This document shows, piece by piece, positions 44,640 through 54,149 of a stretch of DNA of 64,000 nt (position 1 is its first letter; the number at the start of each line of letters is the position of its first letter). The DNA is from Thalassobaculum litoreum DSM 18839 (GTDB lineage Bacteria > Pseudomonadota > Alphaproteobacteria > Thalassobaculales > Thalassobaculaceae). The stretch spans positions 1 through 64,000 of the forward strand of contig NZ_FNBW01000003.1 of the NCBI RefSeq assembly GCF_900102465.1, given 5' to 3'. A program made the position numbers and the translations under genes. The notes under the pieces were generated by a model. The model searched no databases. It was not told the origin of the DNA and was given only the letters and a program-made list of their open reading frames with translations.

Positions 44640-45385
44640 CGCGGATCCGCCGCCGGCGGCCGGGGCGCGGCGGCACCGGCTGACGCAGTGGTCGCGCGGG
44701 GCGGCGGACGGCGCAGCAGGCTGGACGGCGCGCGCCGGGTGATCCGGGCGTCCTCCAGATGCAGGCGCGGATGGTCGAACCGGTCCACCAGGCTCTCGTT
44801 GTGGGTCGCGATGATCACCGTCGTGCCCATCTTGTGCAGCTCTTCGAACAGGTAGAGCAGGCGCACCGCGATGCGGTCGTCCACGTTGCCGGTCGGCTCG
44901 TCGGCGAGCAGCAGAGAGGGCCTTCCTATCACCGCCCGGGCGATGGCGATGCGCTGCTGCTGGCCGCCGGACAGGGTGGCGGGCAGGGCGTCCAGATGGC
45001 CCGACAGCCCGACCCAGGCGAGCAGCTCCGGCACATGCTCGCGGATCAGTGCCTCACGGGTGCCGGCGATGCGCAGCGGCAGCGCCACGTTGTCCAGGGC
45101 GGAGAGATGGGGCAGCAGGCGGAAATCCTGGAACACCACGCCGATCCGGCGGCGGAAGGAGGGGCGCTCCTTGCGGGTGACCTTGGCGATGTCGCGGCCG
45201 AACATGGAGACTTGGCCCGAGACCGGGCGGGCCGCCAGATACATCAGCCGCAGCAGCGTCGATTTCCCGGCCCCGCTGGCGCCGGTCAGGAAATGAAACG
45301 ATCCCGGCTCCAGATCGAAGGACACGTCGCGCAGGATGACGGGACCTCCGTCATAGCGCATGAAGACGTTCTCAAAGCGAACCAC
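44636..45385 (-). CDS. ftsE: FtsE-like ATPase
   Basis: 249 residues from a GTG start. Walker [11 protein letters not shown]-loop F-Q-D-F-R-L-L, signature L-S-G-G-Q-Q-Q-R, Walker [13 protein letters not shown], and His in A-T-H-N-E. The F-Q-D-F-R-L-L and L-A-D-E-P-T-G-N motifs are typical of FtsE. The last ~25 residues form an Ala/Pro/Arg tail absent in E. coli. Confidence 0.9.
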   Translation of the reverse strand: MVRFENVFMRYDGGPVILRDVSFDLEPGSFHFLTGASGAGKSTLLRLMYLAARPVSGQVSMFGRDIAKVTRKERPSFRRRIGVVFQDFRLLPHLSALDNVALPLRIAGTREALIREHVPELLAWVGLSGHLDALPATLSGGQQQRIAIARAVIGRPSLLLADEPTGNVDDRIAVRLLYLFEELHKMGTTVIIATHNESLVDRFDHPRLHLEDARITRRAPSSLLRRPPPRATTASAGAAAPRPPAADPR

Positions 45386-45511
45386 CGCGTCCCTCTGTCA
45401 CCCGACAGTCTGAAAGTCGCGCGAGTGTGACCCAAGGGCGTGGCGAAAGAAAGGCGTTGCCAAGGTCTTATCCGACCGAGGCATCGCCCGTTGTGGTTCG
45501 CGTCCGTCCGC

Positions 45512-47392
45512 TCAGAGCCGCGCGCCGGCCCGCTGGCGACCGCCGGAAGCGCCGCCCTTGCCGTCCTCGTCGAACAGCGAGGCCAACTGTTCCATCATCG
45601 TGCCGCCGAGTTGCTCGGCGTCGACGATGGTGACGGCCCGCCGGTAGTAGCGGGTCACGTCATGGCCGATACCGATGGCCACCAGCTCCACCGGAGAGCG
45701 CGACTCGATGTACTTGATGACATCGCGAAGGTGCTTCTCCAGGTAGTTGCCCGGGTTCACGGACAGGGTGCTGTCGTCCACCGGCGCGCCGTCGGAGATC
45801 ACCATGAGGATGCGTCGCTCCTCCGAGCGGGCGATGATGCGGTTATGCGCCCACATCAGGGCCTCGCCGTCGATGTTCTCCTTCAGGATGCCCTCGCGCA
45901 GCATCAGGCCGAGCGACTTGCGGGCCCGGCGCCACGGGGCGTCCGCCGACTTGTAGATGATGTGCCGCAGGTCGTTCAGGCGACCCGGCCCCTGGGGTTT
46001 GCCGGAGGAGATCCAGCGCTCGCGCGCCGAGCCACCCTTCCAGGCCCGGGTCGTGAAGCCGAGGATCTCGACCTTCACGCCGCAGCGCTCAAGCGTGCGG
46101 GCCAGGATGTCGGCGGCGATCGCCGCGATGGTGATCGGCCGGCCGCGCATGGAGCCGGAATTGTCGATCAGCAGGGTGACGACCGTGTCCCGGAAATCCG
46201 TGTCCTTCTCCATCTTGTAGGACAGCGGGAAGAGCGGCGCGGTGACCACGCGGGACAGGCGGCCGGCATCCAGCACGCCCTCGTCCAGATCGAAGTCCCA
46301 GGACCGGTTCTGCTGCGCCATCAGGCGGCGCTGCAGCCGGTTGGCCAGCTTGCCGATCACGCCCTGCAGGTGGCTGAGCTGCTGGTCGAGCAGGGCGCGC
46401 AGGCGGGTCAGCTCGTCGGCGTCGCACAGGGTGTCGGCCTGCACCACCTCGTCGTATTCGGTGGTGTAGGCGCGGTAGACCTGATCCTGCCAGTTGCGGC
46501 CGTCCATGTTCGGATGCATGGGCGAGCCCGGATTGGCCGGCTCCTCGTCGCCGGAACCCGGCTCGAGGTCCATCTCCTCGGCATCCTCGCCTTCGGCGCT
46601 CTCGTCGCCGGCCTGCATGTCGGACGGGATGCTCTCGCTTTCGGTGCCGTCCTCGGAGGTGCCGCGGGTGCCGCCGTCGCTGGTCTCGTCGACGTCGCCA
46701 CCCTCGTCCTCGCCTTCGGCCTCGCTCGGATCGTCGTCGGCCACGCCCTCGTCGCCGACATCCAGGTCGAGATCGGTGATCAGCTGGCGCGCCAGCTTGG
46801 CGAAGGCGCCCTGGTCTTCCACGTGCTTGACCAGTTCCGACAGGTCGGCGCCGGCCTTCGACTGCACCCAGGGGCGCCACAGGTCGATCACCCGCTGGGC
46901 GCATTCCGGCGGCGCCTCGCCGGTCATCGACTCCCGCGCCATCAGGCGCATGACGTCGACCAGGGAGACGTCGTCCTTCTCCGCCCGGTCCAGGCCCTTG
47001 CGTTGGAAATTGTCGTCGAGCATGGCGGAGAGGTTGTTGGCCACCCCCTCCATCCGCCGCGCGCCGATGGCCTCGACCCGCGCCTGCTCCATCGCCTCGA
47101 AGATCTCACGCGCCGCCTGGCCCTGGGGGGCGTAGCGGGCATGGACATCGTCGTTATGGTGCTTCAGGCGCAGCGCCATGGAATCCGCCTCGCCGCGCAG
47201 ACGGGCGAGGGCGGCGGGCTCCATGTCCTTGGGTGGCGAGGGCAGGCGGGCACGGGTACCCGCCGCCGTCGCGTGCTCGGCGCCGTAGGTGACCTCGAGC
47301 TCGATCTCGCCGGACATCGCCCGCAGGCAGGCCGCAGTGGATCGCTTGAAGTCCTCGAACGCCGGATCGTCGGGCGCGCGGTTGCTCCTCAT
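45512..47392 (-). CDS. cobT: Cobaltochelatase subunit CobT
   Basis: 626 residues. The central ~100 residues (~235-290) are an acidic Asp/Glu/Ser/Gly linker. The C-terminal ~200 residues are a VWA domain with MIDAS motif D-N-S-G-S-M and T-R-A-W-K-G-G. With CobN and CobS it inserts Co2+ into hydrogenobyrinate a,c-diamide in aerobic cobalamin synthesis. cobS is 21 bases upstream in the same direction; cobN is not in the window. Confidence 0.95.
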   Translation of the reverse strand: MRSNRAPDDPAFEDFKRSTAACLRAMSGEIELEVTYGAEHATAAGTRARLPSPPKDMEPAALARLRGEADSMALRLKHHNDDVHARYAPQGQAAREIFEAMEQARVEAIGARRMEGVANNLSAMLDDNFQRKGLDRAEKDDVSLVDVMRLMARESMTGEAPPECAQRVIDLWRPWVQSKAGADLSELVKHVEDQGAFAKLARQLITDLDLDVGDEGVADDDPSEAEGEDEGGDVDETSDGGTRGTSEDGTESESIPSDMQAGDESAEGEDAEEMDLEPGSGDEEPANPGSPMHPNMDGRNWQDQVYRAYTTEYDEVVQADTLCDADELTRLRALLDQQLSHLQGVIGKLANRLQRRLMAQQNRSWDFDLDEGVLDAGRLSRVVTAPLFPLSYKMEKDTDFRDTVVTLLIDNSGSMRGRPITIAAIAADILARTLERCGVKVEILGFTTRAWKGGSARERWISSGKPQGPGRLNDLRHIIYKSADAPWRRARKSLGLMLREGILKENIDGEALMWAHNRIIARSEERRILMVISDGAPVDDSTLSVNPGNYLEKHLRDVIKYIESRSPVELVAIGIGHDVTRYYRRAVTIVDAEQLGGTMMEQLASLFDEDGKGGASGGRQRAGARL

Positions 47393-47413
47393 GGGATTCC
47401 TCGCTGGCTGCGG

Positions 47414-48418
47414 TTACTCGGCCGCCTTGATGCCGAGCTCGGTGATCTCGTCACCGAAGCAGCGCTGATAGTATTCCGCCACGATCGTCCGCTCGACCTC
47501 GTCGCACTTGTTGAGGAAGGTCAGACGGAACGCCAGATTGATGTCGCCGCCGAAGATGTCGGCGTTCTCGGCCCAGGTGATCACCGTGCGCGGCGACATG
47601 ACCGTGGAGATGTCGCCGGCGATGAAGCCGGCGCGGGTCAGATCGGCGCAGGCCACCATCTTGGAGATCGTCTGCTTGCCGTCGTCGTTGGCGTAGCCCG
47701 GGCTCTTGGCGAGCACGATGTTCACCTCGGCGTCGTGCGGCAGGTAGTTCAGGGTGGTGACGATGTTCCAGCGGTCCATCTGGCCCTGGTTGATCTGCTG
47801 GGTGCCGTGATAGAGGCCCGTGGTGTCGCCGAGGCCGACCGTGTTGGCGGTCGAGAACAGGCGGAAATACGGGTTCGGCGTGATCACCTTGTTGGTGTCC
47901 AGCAGGGTCAGGCGGCCATCGACCTCCAGAATACGCTGGATGACGAACATCACGTCGGCGCGGCCGGCGTCGTACTCGTCGAACACCAGCGCGACCGGAT
48001 TCTGCAGCGCCCAGGGGAGGATGCCCTCGCGGAACTCCGTCACCTGCTTGCCGTCGCGCAGGACGATGGCGTCCTTGCCGATCAGGTCGATACGGCTGAC
48101 ATGGCTGTCCAGGTTGACGCGGATGCAGGGCCAGTTGAGGCGCGCCGCGACCTGCTCGATATGGGTCGATTTGCCGGTGCCGTGGTAGCCCTGGATCATG
48201 ACGCGGCGGTTGCGCGCGAAGCCGGCGAGAATGGCCAGCGTGGTGTCATGGTCGAACAGGTAGGAGTCGTCCTTCGTCGGGACATACTCGCTCGGCTCGC
48301 TGAAGGCCGGCAGTTCGAGGTCGATATCGAGGCCAAACACCTCACGGGCCGAGACCGTCATGTCGGGCTGGCCGAGGGGGTGGGCGGGCTTACGCTCGAT
48401 GACGCTGTCGTTCGTCAT
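47414..48418 (-). CDS. cobS: Cobaltochelatase subunit CobS (AAA+ ATPase)
   Basis: 334 residues. Walker A in [10 protein letters not shown], Walker B in [11 protein letters not shown], sensor region [16 protein letters not shown]. It forms the ATPase ring that works with CobT on CobN. First gene of the cobS-cobT pair; a J-domain gene is 70 bases upstream in the same direction. Confidence 0.95.
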   Translation of the reverse strand: MTNDSVIERKPAHPLGQPDMTVSAREVFGLDIDLELPAFSEPSEYVPTKDDSYLFDHDTTLAILAGFARNRRVMIQGYHGTGKSTHIEQVAARLNWPCIRVNLDSHVSRIDLIGKDAIVLRDGKQVTEFREGILPWALQNPVALVFDEYDAGRADVMFVIQRILEVDGRLTLLDTNKVITPNPYFRLFSTANTVGLGDTTGLYHGTQQINQGQMDRWNIVTTLNYLPHDAEVNIVLAKSPGYANDDGKQTISKMVACADLTRAGFIAGDISTVMSPRTVITWAENADIFGGDINLAFRLTFLNKCDEVERTIVAEYYQRCFGDEITELGIKAAE

Positions 48419-48488
48419 GGACGAGATCCTGTCTCTCGGGAGTGGGGAGCCGATGCTCCACAGAAGGGATAACTTAGCTCTATGAGCC

Positions 48489-49076
48489 TTAACTTAGAAA
48501 CCGACGCAAAGTCGTATAGGCCTCGTTGATACTTTTCAACCGTTCCTCCGCCGCCTTGTCGCCGCCATTGGCGTCGGGATGGTGTTTTTTGACCAGTTCC
48601 TTGTAGCGGGCCTTGAGCCGCTCCAGGGTGAAGGGCGGCTCAAGGCCGAGAATGGCGGCCGCCTTGCCTTCGGCCGTGTCGGCCGGCTGCCGTCGGCGGG
48701 TCTCTCCCGCGCTCTCCTCGTCGTCGTCCATGAAGCCGAACGGGTCGTTCACGCGGCGGCGCGGTCCCTGGCCCGGCTTCACGGTGCCGAACGGCCAGGA
48801 CGGGCGGTTCCAGGTCGTGGAGCGGCGGATATCCTCCTCGACCTCGTTGTCGCTCATGCCGTCGTAGTAGTTCCAGGCCTTATTGTACTCGCGGACATGG
48901 TCGAGGCAGAACCAGTAATAGTCATTCAGCCGATTTCGGGCCTTCGGCGCGCGGTGCGTTCCCTCTGCGCCGCAGCCCGGACGGTCGCAGGCCTGGACCG
49001 CCGGTTTGCGCGGCGCAAAATCCTCCAGGAAAGAGTCTGGATTTGCCTTCGCCATCGCTGTGCCCATCTGCTCCAT
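48489..49076 (-). CDS. J-domain (DnaJ-like) protein with N-terminal Cys motif
   Basis: 195 residues from ATG 49076 (ATG 49055 is also possible; the frame to 49169 overlaps bolA and is unlikely). The C-terminal ~65 residues are a J domain with H-H-P-D-A-N-G-G (an HPD triad) and N-E-A-Y. The N-terminal half holds C-D-R-P-G-C-G...C-L-D-H, a possible zinc site, and [11 protein letters not shown]. This form next to bolA and cobST is conserved in alphaproteobacteria; the client is unknown. Confidence 0.85.
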   Translation of the reverse strand: MEQMGTAMAKANPDSFLEDFAPRKPAVQACDRPGCGAEGTHRAPKARNRLNDYYWFCLDHVREYNKAWNYYDGMSDNEVEEDIRRSTTWNRPSWPFGTVKPGQGPRRRVNDPFGFMDDDEESAGETRRRQPADTAEGKAAAILGLEPPFTLERLKARYKELVKKHHPDANGGDKAAEERLKSINEAYTTLRRFLS

Positions 49077-49133
49077 AGGCGTGTAACAAGACCGGATCTC
49101 CGACCCTAGCGCGCCCGAAAGGAAAGTCCATAC

Positions 49134-49403
49134 ATGACCATCGCCGAAACCATCCACGACAAGCTGCAAAACGCCTTTGCGCCAACCGCCCTAGAGGTCG
49201 TCGATGAATCCCACCTTCATGCCGGACATATGGGTTCCAGGCCGGAGGGCGAAACCCATTTCCGGGTGACGATCGTGTCCGCCGCCTTCACCGGGGCCAG
49301 CCGGGTGCAGCGCCACCGGATGGTCCACGAGGTGCTGGCGCAGGAACTCCGCGACCGGGTCCATGCGCTCGCCCTTCAGCTACGCGCGCCCGAGGAAACA
49401 TGA
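49134..49403 (+). CDS. BolA family protein
   Basis: 89 residues: H-L-H-A-G-H and E-T-H-F-R-V-T-I-V-S, then R-V-Q-R-H-R-M-V-H-E-V-L, the class II KH-like BolA fold with the conserved His that can share an Fe-S cluster with a monothiol glutaredoxin. AAGGA lies ~10 bases before the ATG. Divergent from the J-domain gene with 57 bases between starts. Confidence 0.92.
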   Translation: MTIAETIHDKLQNAFAPTALEVVDESHLHAGHMGSRPEGETHFRVTIVSAAFTGASRVQRHRMVHEVLAQELRDRVHALALQLRAPEET

Positions 49404-49490
49404 ACAACAACTGAAAATAGTTAACGAGACAAATTAACGTTTAATGGTTGCGTATCAGCGAGAGCCATGCCATTGCTATATTGCACTTAG

Positions 49491-49506
49491 AAATTGCATG
49501 CAATTT
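49491..49506. promoter_or_regulatory. Perfect 16-bp palindrome before a ribbon-helix-helix gene
   Basis: AAATTGCATGCAATTT ends 9 bases before ATG 49516. A TATATT-like -10 lies just upstream (~49477). A regulator bound here would block transcription or translation, so it is a natural autoregulatory operator for the downstream protein. Confidence 0.6.
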
Positions 49507-49515
49507 GTGCGTTCC

Positions 49516-49914
49516 ATGAGCGTAGAGTTCGATTTGTCATCCGAGAACGACAAGGCATCGATCCTGGAAAGCCGGAATGTGACGGTCGGCAACAAGCGGA
49601 CCAGCATGCGGCTTGAGCCTCAGATGTGGGATTCGCTCGAGAAAATCGCCAGGACCGAGGGCGTGACGATCAACAGCCTGTGCACGCAGATCGACCTGCG
49701 GCGCGGCCCCGTCGGCCTGACCTCCGCGACCCGAGTGTTCATCATCAGCTATTTCCGTCACCTGGTGCGCCAGCACGAGATCGAGCGGGGCCTGAACGGC
49801 CCCGGCCTGGTTCCCAGGATCGACGGGCTGAAAGGCGCGTCGCTGGCCCGCTGGGTGCTGGACACCGTCGTCCCGGCCCATGAGCTCGGCCGCGCCGGGC
49901 GGCATCGCGGTTAG
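49516..49914 (+). CDS. Ribbon-helix-helix (RHH_4) domain protein
   Basis: 132 residues from ATG 49516; an ATG at 49498 lies inside the upstream palindrome and is less likely. The region G-N-K-R-T-S-M-R-L-E-P-Q-M-W-D-S-L-E-K-I-A through S-A-T-R-V-F-I-I-S-Y-F-R matches the RHH_4 family of alphaproteobacterial DNA-binding proteins. The C-terminal ~45 residues are unclassified. A perfect AT-rich palindrome precedes the start. Confidence 0.8.
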   Translation: MSVEFDLSSENDKASILESRNVTVGNKRTSMRLEPQMWDSLEKIARTEGVTINSLCTQIDLRRGPVGLTSATRVFIISYFRHLVRQHEIERGLNGPGLVPRIDGLKGASLARWVLDTVVPAHELGRAGRHRG

Positions 49915-49953
49915 ACCCGGGACGGGTTTAGGGCCAGGAAAGCCGGGCAGGCG

Positions 49954-50439
49954 TCAGTTCGTCGCTGCGTATTTCTCGATCGCGGCGGCGAGCTGGTCGC
50001 GCTCCTCGCACTTGGCGGCGGGGCAGAGCGCGGTGATCCGCTCCAGCAGGTCGCGGGCGAGTTGCGGCTCGCCGGTCTGCAGGTAGAGCTCGCCCAGATA
50101 CTCCATGGCCTTCAGGTGTTCGGGATCGAGGCGCAGGGCGTTGAAGTAGTACTGCTGGGCCTCCTCGAGCTTGCCGAGCTTTCGGGTGGCGAATCCCAGG
50201 TAGTTCCAGCCGTCCGGGTTCTTGGGATTGCGCTTCAGGGCGGCGTGGAGGAGAGGTTCGGCCTCGGCGAACTCTTCCGCCCAGACCAGGGCGATGGCCC
50301 GCTCCAGCTCCGGGTCCTCCATCATGGTCGGCTGGTCGGTCGGCGAGGGGGCCATGGCGGCGGCCGGGGTGCCGACCACCGGGACCGTCAGGGCCAGCAC
50401 GGCGAGCAGCGAGGCGCGCAGAAGGGTAGCATGCATCAT
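49954..50439 (-). CDS. Exported tetratricopeptide repeat protein
   Basis: 161 residues from ATG 50439. A Sec signal peptide (~1-28) is followed by three TPR-like units (E-F-A-E-A-E-P-L-L-H-A-A-L-K-R-N-P, G-K-L-E-E-A-Q-Q-Y-Y-F-N-A-L and G-E-P-Q-L-A-R-D-L-L). Two Cys (C-P-A-A-K-C) near the C-terminus may form a disulphide. Likely a periplasmic scaffold; the partner is unknown. 37 bases downstream of the peroxidase gene. Confidence 0.8.
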   Translation of the reverse strand: MMHATLLRASLLAVLALTVPVVGTPAAAMAPSPTDQPTMMEDPELERAIALVWAEEFAEAEPLLHAALKRNPKNPDGWNYLGFATRKLGKLEEAQQYYFNALRLDPEHLKAMEYLGELYLQTGEPQLARDLLERITALCPAAKCEERDQLAAAIEKYAATN

Positions 50440-50476
50440 CGAACCTGTGGCTGTGAGCGCAAGGGTGAGCACCGGT

Positions 50477-51052
50477 CTATTGCGGAAGCGCCTTCTCGAT
50501 CGCCGCGATGGCGCTCGGGTCGGTTGGCGAGACGCGGGTCGGGATCGCCGCCACGAACGTGCCGTCCGGAGCGATCAGGTATTTGTGGAAGTTCCAGCTC
50601 GGCACCTTGTCGGCCCCACCGGCTTCGGCCGCCCAGCGGTAGAACGGATGGGCGCCGGACCCCACCACCACCTGCTTCTCGGTCATCGGGAAGTCGACCG
50701 AGAAGTTGGTCTCGCAGAACGCCTTGATCTGCGCCTCGGTGCCGGGCTCCTGGCCGCCGAAATCGTTCGACGGCACACCGAGCACCACCAGCCCCCGGTC
50801 GCGGTAGGTCTCCCACACGCTCTGCAGGGCGTCGTATTGCGGGGTGAAGCCGCAGCGCGAGGCGGTGTTGACCACCAGCACCGCCTTGCCGGCGAAATCG
50901 CCCATCGACATCGGCGCGCCGTCGATCGAGGTGAAGCTGAACTGGTGGGCGGGGCCGGTTCCGGCGGCCCGGGCGGTGGTGTCGTCTCCCATCAGGGCGG
51001 CTCCCGTCAGCATGGTCAGCGCCGCCAGGGCGCCTGTCAGAACTCTAAGCAT
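50477..51052 (-). CDS. Glutathione peroxidase family protein (Cys type), exported
   Basis: 191 residues. A hydrophobic N-terminus (~1-30) looks like a signal peptide, placing it in the periplasm. The peroxidatic Cys is in N-T-A-S-R-C-G-F-T-P-Q-Y, with F-G-G-Q-E-P-G and W-N-F-H-K-Y completing the GPx motifs. It reduces hydroperoxides, in bacteria usually with thioredoxin. Its start overlaps the end of the sulfite-oxidase-like gene by 8 bases, so they are co-translated. Confidence 0.88.
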   Translation of the reverse strand: MLRVLTGALAALTMLTGAALMGDDTTARAAGTGPAHQFSFTSIDGAPMSMGDFAGKAVLVVNTASRCGFTPQYDALQSVWETYRDRGLVVLGVPSNDFGGQEPGTEAQIKAFCETNFSVDFPMTEKQVVVGSGAHPFYRWAAEAGGADKVPSWNFHKYLIAPDGTFVAAIPTRVSPTDPSAIAAIEKALPQ

Positions 51053-51701
51053 AGCGCTGCTCCTTCCACGGGTCGCCCAGCATGTGATAGCCGCGGGATT
51101 CCCAGAACCCCTTGATGTCGTGCTCCACGAAGCGGATCGAGCGAATCCACTTGGCACTCTTCCAGAAATAGAGCGCCGGCACGACGAGGCGAACCGGGCC
51201 GCCATGCTCGCGGGTCAGCGGCGCGCCGTTCCAGTGGGTGGCGATCAGGCTGTCCGGCTCGTGCAGGTACGCCACCGGCAGGTTGGTGGTGTAGCCGTCA
51301 TAGGACTTGATCAGTACGAAGCGCGCCTCCTCGCGCGGCCGCACCTCGGCGATCAGGTCGCGGGTCGCCACCCCGGCGAAGGTGTCGCCCAGCCGGGACC
51401 AGGAGGTCACGCAGTGGATGTCGACCGTGCGCTCGCTCCGGGGGATCAGCGACAGCTCGCGGTAGTCGAAACTGGTCGGCACGTCGACCAGCCCCTCCAC
51501 CCGCAGGGTCCAGTCCTTGGCCGGGACGTTCGGGTGGGTGCCGAGATCCAGGACCGGCCAGTCGCGCACCAGATGCTGGCCGCGCGGCAGCCGGCCGGTG
51601 GGCGCCTCGGGCTTGCCGAACTGCCTGTTCTCGCGCGCCCAGCGCTCCTTCTCGGAGACCAGCTTGGCGCGTTTGGCGGCGATGCGGACGTCGTCTGTCA
51701 T
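51045..51701 (-). CDS. Sulfite oxidase-like molybdopterin oxidoreductase
   Basis: 218 residues. The SUOX fold is clear: R-D-W-P-V-L-D-L-G, W-T-L-R-V-E-G-L-V, the Mo-binding Cys in V-D-I-H-C-V-T-S-W-S, H-G-G-P-V-R-L-V-V-P and K-W-I-R-S-I. There is no signal peptide from ATG 51701, so this is the small soluble subfamily, whose substrate is unknown. A longer frame (51737) adds no recognisable sequence. Confidence 0.85.
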   Translation of the reverse strand: MTDDVRIAAKRAKLVSEKERWARENRQFGKPEAPTGRLPRGQHLVRDWPVLDLGTHPNVPAKDWTLRVEGLVDVPTSFDYRELSLIPRSERTVDIHCVTSWSRLGDTFAGVATRDLIAEVRPREEARFVLIKSYDGYTTNLPVAYLHEPDSLIATHWNGAPLTREHGGPVRLVVPALYFWKSAKWIRSIRFVEHDIKGFWESRGYHMLGDPWKEQRYA

Positions 51702-51774
51702 GGCGGGGAATATGGACCGGCCGGGCCGTCCGGTCACCGGGGCGGCACGAAAACGTGATGGGGCCGGAACGCGA

Positions 51775-51803
51775 ACGGCCCGCCTCGCGGGGAGACGGGC
51801 CGT
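51775..51803 (-). terminator. Hairpin after phaB
   Basis: ACGGCCCG (51775-51782) and CGGGCCGT (51796-51803) form an 8-bp stem with a 13-base loop 25 bases beyond the phaB stop. Weak U-content; termination uncertain. Confidence 0.4.
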
Positions 51804-51827
51804 CGGACGCGGGCGGAGAACCGCCGC

Positions 51828-52550
51828 TCAGTACATGTGCTGGCCGCCGTTGATGCTCAGGGTCGAGCCGGTGATGAAGCCGCCCTCGTCGGCGGTCAGG
51901 AACACCACGCCGCGGGCGATCTCCGAGGCGTCGCCGAGACGGCCGACCGGGATGCGCGCCTTGATCTTGTCGAGCACGTCGCCCGGCACCGCCGCGACCA
52001 TGTCGGTGTCGATATAGCCCGGGGCGATGGCGTTGACGGTGATGCCGGCGCGCGCGCCCTCCTGGGCCAGCGCCTTGGTGAAGCCGTGGATGCCCGACTT
52101 GGCGGCGGCGTAGTTCACCTGGCCGTACTGGCCGGCCTGGCCGTTGATCGAGCCGATGTTCACGATCCGGCCGAAATTGCGCGACCGCATGCCCTCGATG
52201 ACGTTGCGGCACATGTTGAAGCAGGAGCCCAGGTTGGTGTCGATCACCGCCTGCCAGGCGTCGTGGCTCATCTTGTGGATAGTGCCGTCGCGGGTGATGC
52301 CGGCGTTGTTCACCAGGATGTCGACCGGGCCGACCTCCTTCTCCACCTGGGCGATGCCCTCCTTGCAGGCCTCGAAGTCGGAGACGTCCCACTTGAAGGC
52401 CGGAATGCCGGTGCGCGACGTGAAGGCCTTCGCCCGCTCGTCGTTGCCGCCGTAATTGGCGGCGACCTTGCAGCCGGCGTTCTTCAGCGCGACGCAGATC
52501 GCCTCGCCGATGCCGCGGGTTCCGCCGGTGACCAATGCTACGCGTGCCAT
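51828..52550 (-). CDS. phaB: Acetoacetyl-CoA reductase PhaB
   Basis: 240 residues, SDR fold. T-G-G-T-R-G-I-G-E-A (NADPH motif), N-N-A-G-I-T-R-D, N-I-G-S-I-N-G-Q-A-G-Q-Y-G-Q-V-N-Y-A-A-A-K-S-G (catalytic Ser/Tyr/Lys), and the G-Q-H-M-Y C-terminus are all typical of PhaB. It makes (R)-3-hydroxybutyryl-CoA for PHB. It follows phaA by 155 bases with a hairpin between them. Confidence 0.95.
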   Translation of the reverse strand: MARVALVTGGTRGIGEAICVALKNAGCKVAANYGGNDERAKAFTSRTGIPAFKWDVSDFEACKEGIAQVEKEVGPVDILVNNAGITRDGTIHKMSHDAWQAVIDTNLGSCFNMCRNVIEGMRSRNFGRIVNIGSINGQAGQYGQVNYAAAKSGIHGFTKALAQEGARAGITVNAIAPGYIDTDMVAAVPGDVLDKIKARIPVGRLGDASEIARGVVFLTADEGGFITGSTLSINGGQHMY

Positions 52551-52616
52551 GTGTCCCTCCCTGTCCTGTTCCGGTCCTCGCGGCGTTGAGCGGCCGCGTT
52601 GGGTTTGCTGAGCGTC

Positions 52617-52637
52617 GACGGCCGCACCCGGGCCGTC
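52617..52637 (-). terminator. Hairpin between phaA and phaB
   Basis: GACGGCC (52617-52623) and GGCCGTC (52631-52637) form a 7-bp stem with a 7-base loop. It may attenuate or stabilise the phaA transcript. Confidence 0.35.
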
Positions 52638-52705
52638 AACGCCGTTGGTTCATCATGGTTGCACGGGAGGGCGCTATCGTCCCGCCCTCCGCGCAGCCGA
52701 AAAGG

Positions 52706-53884
52706 TCAGTCGCGCTCGACGCACATCGCGACACCCATGCCGCCGCCGATGCACAGGGTGGCGAGGCCCTTCTTGGCGTCGCGCTTCTGCATCTCGTGCA
52801 GCAGGGTGACCAGCACCCGGGCGCCGGACGCGCCGATCGGATGGCCGAGCGCGATGGCGCCGCCGTTCACGTTGACCTTGTCGGTGTCCCAGGCGAGGCC
52901 CTTGTTCACCGCGCAGGCCTGGGCGGCGAAGGCCTCGTTGGCTTCCACCAGGTCCAGATCGTCCTTCGACCAGCCGGCCTTCTCCAGGGCGCGCTGGCTG
53001 GACGGGATCGGGCCGGTGCCCATGATCGACGGATCGACGCCGGCGGTGGCCCAGGACACGATGCGGGCGAGCGGCGTCACCCCGCGCTTCGACGCGTTGG
53101 CCGCGGTCATCAGCACCAGGGCGGCGGCCCCGTCGTTGATGCCCGAGGCGTTGCCGGCGGTCACGGTGCCGTTCTCGCGCACGAAGGCCGGGCGCAGCTT
53201 GGCCAGGGTCGCCGCGGTGGTGTCGGGCTTGGGATGCTCGTCGGTATCGACCACGGTCTCGCCCTTGCGCGACTTGATGGTCACCGGCGCGATCTCGTCC
53301 TTGAACCGGCCGGACTCCATGGCCGCGCCCGCCTTCTGCTGGCTGGCCAGGGCGAAGGCGTCCTGCTCGTCGCGGGTGATCTGAAATTTCTCGGCAACGT
53401 TCTCGGCGGTGTTGCCCATGTGGTAGCCGTTGAAGGCGTCCCACAGCCCGTCGCGGATCATGGTGTCGATCAGCGACAGGTCGCCCATGCGCTGGCCGGC
53501 GCGCAGGTACTGGGCGTGCGGGGCCTGGCTCATGCTCTCCTGGCCGCCGCAGACCATCACCTCGGCATCGCCGAGCATGATCGCCTGGTAGCCGAGCGCC
53601 ACCGTGCGCAGGCCGGACCCGCAGAGCTGGTTGATGCCGTAGGCGGTGCGCTCGACCGGGATGCCGGCGCCGATGGCGGCCTGGCGGGCCGGGTTCTGGC
53701 CGGCGGCGGCGGTGAGGATCTGGCCCATCACCACCTCGTCGACCTCGCCGGCCTCGGTCTTGGCCCGCTCCAGGGCGGCGCGGATGGCGACCTCCCCCAG
53801 ATAGCTGGCGGCGACGCTGCTCAGGCTTCCGTTGAATGCGCCGACCGGTGTGCGGGCGGCTCCGGCGATCACGACCTCGGTCAT
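52706..53884 (-). CDS. phaA: Acetyl-CoA acetyltransferase (beta-ketothiolase) PhaA
   Basis: 392 residues from ATG 53884, the normal thiolase start ([15 protein letters not shown]). Catalytic residues: Cys in [10 protein letters not shown], His in [14 protein letters not shown] and Cys in C-I-G-G-G-M-G. It condenses two acetyl-CoA to acetoacetyl-CoA, first step of PHB synthesis. GGAGGAG lies ~7 bases upstream. The frame to 53989 is not needed. Confidence 0.95.
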   Translation of the reverse strand: MTEVVIAGAARTPVGAFNGSLSSVAASYLGEVAIRAALERAKTEAGEVDEVVMGQILTAAAGQNPARQAAIGAGIPVERTAYGINQLCGSGLRTVALGYQAIMLGDAEVMVCGGQESMSQAPHAQYLRAGQRMGDLSLIDTMIRDGLWDAFNGYHMGNTAENVAEKFQITRDEQDAFALASQQKAGAAMESGRFKDEIAPVTIKSRKGETVVDTDEHPKPDTTAATLAKLRPAFVRENGTVTAGNASGINDGAAALVLMTAANASKRGVTPLARIVSWATAGVDPSIMGTGPIPSSQRALEKAGWSKDDLDLVEANEAFAAQACAVNKGLAWDTDKVNVNGGAIALGHPIGASGARVLVTLLHEMQKRDAKKGLATLCIGGGMGVAMCVERD

Positions 53885-54149
53885 CGGGTCTCTCCTCCTG
53901 GATCGTCTCTTACGAGTTCTGCTCTTCAGACATACGTCTCGAATTTCGGCGCGCCCGCGAACCTTGGGCCGCGGCGCGGGGAATATCACAGACCGGGCGG
54001 TTCCGCCCGTGCGTTAAACATAAGCGCGGGGGGATGGTGCCACAACCAGGAGGGGTGTGGGGTTGATGTGGATCAAGGGGGAAGATAAAATTCTATAAGG
54101 TAATTTAACGTAACTGGAAAAATATCTCTACTTTCTATGGGGGGAGAAT

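Noticed and set aside
49418-49440. TTAAC pair upstream of the RHH gene as a CtrA site
   Set aside because: The half-sites are 9 bases apart instead of 7.
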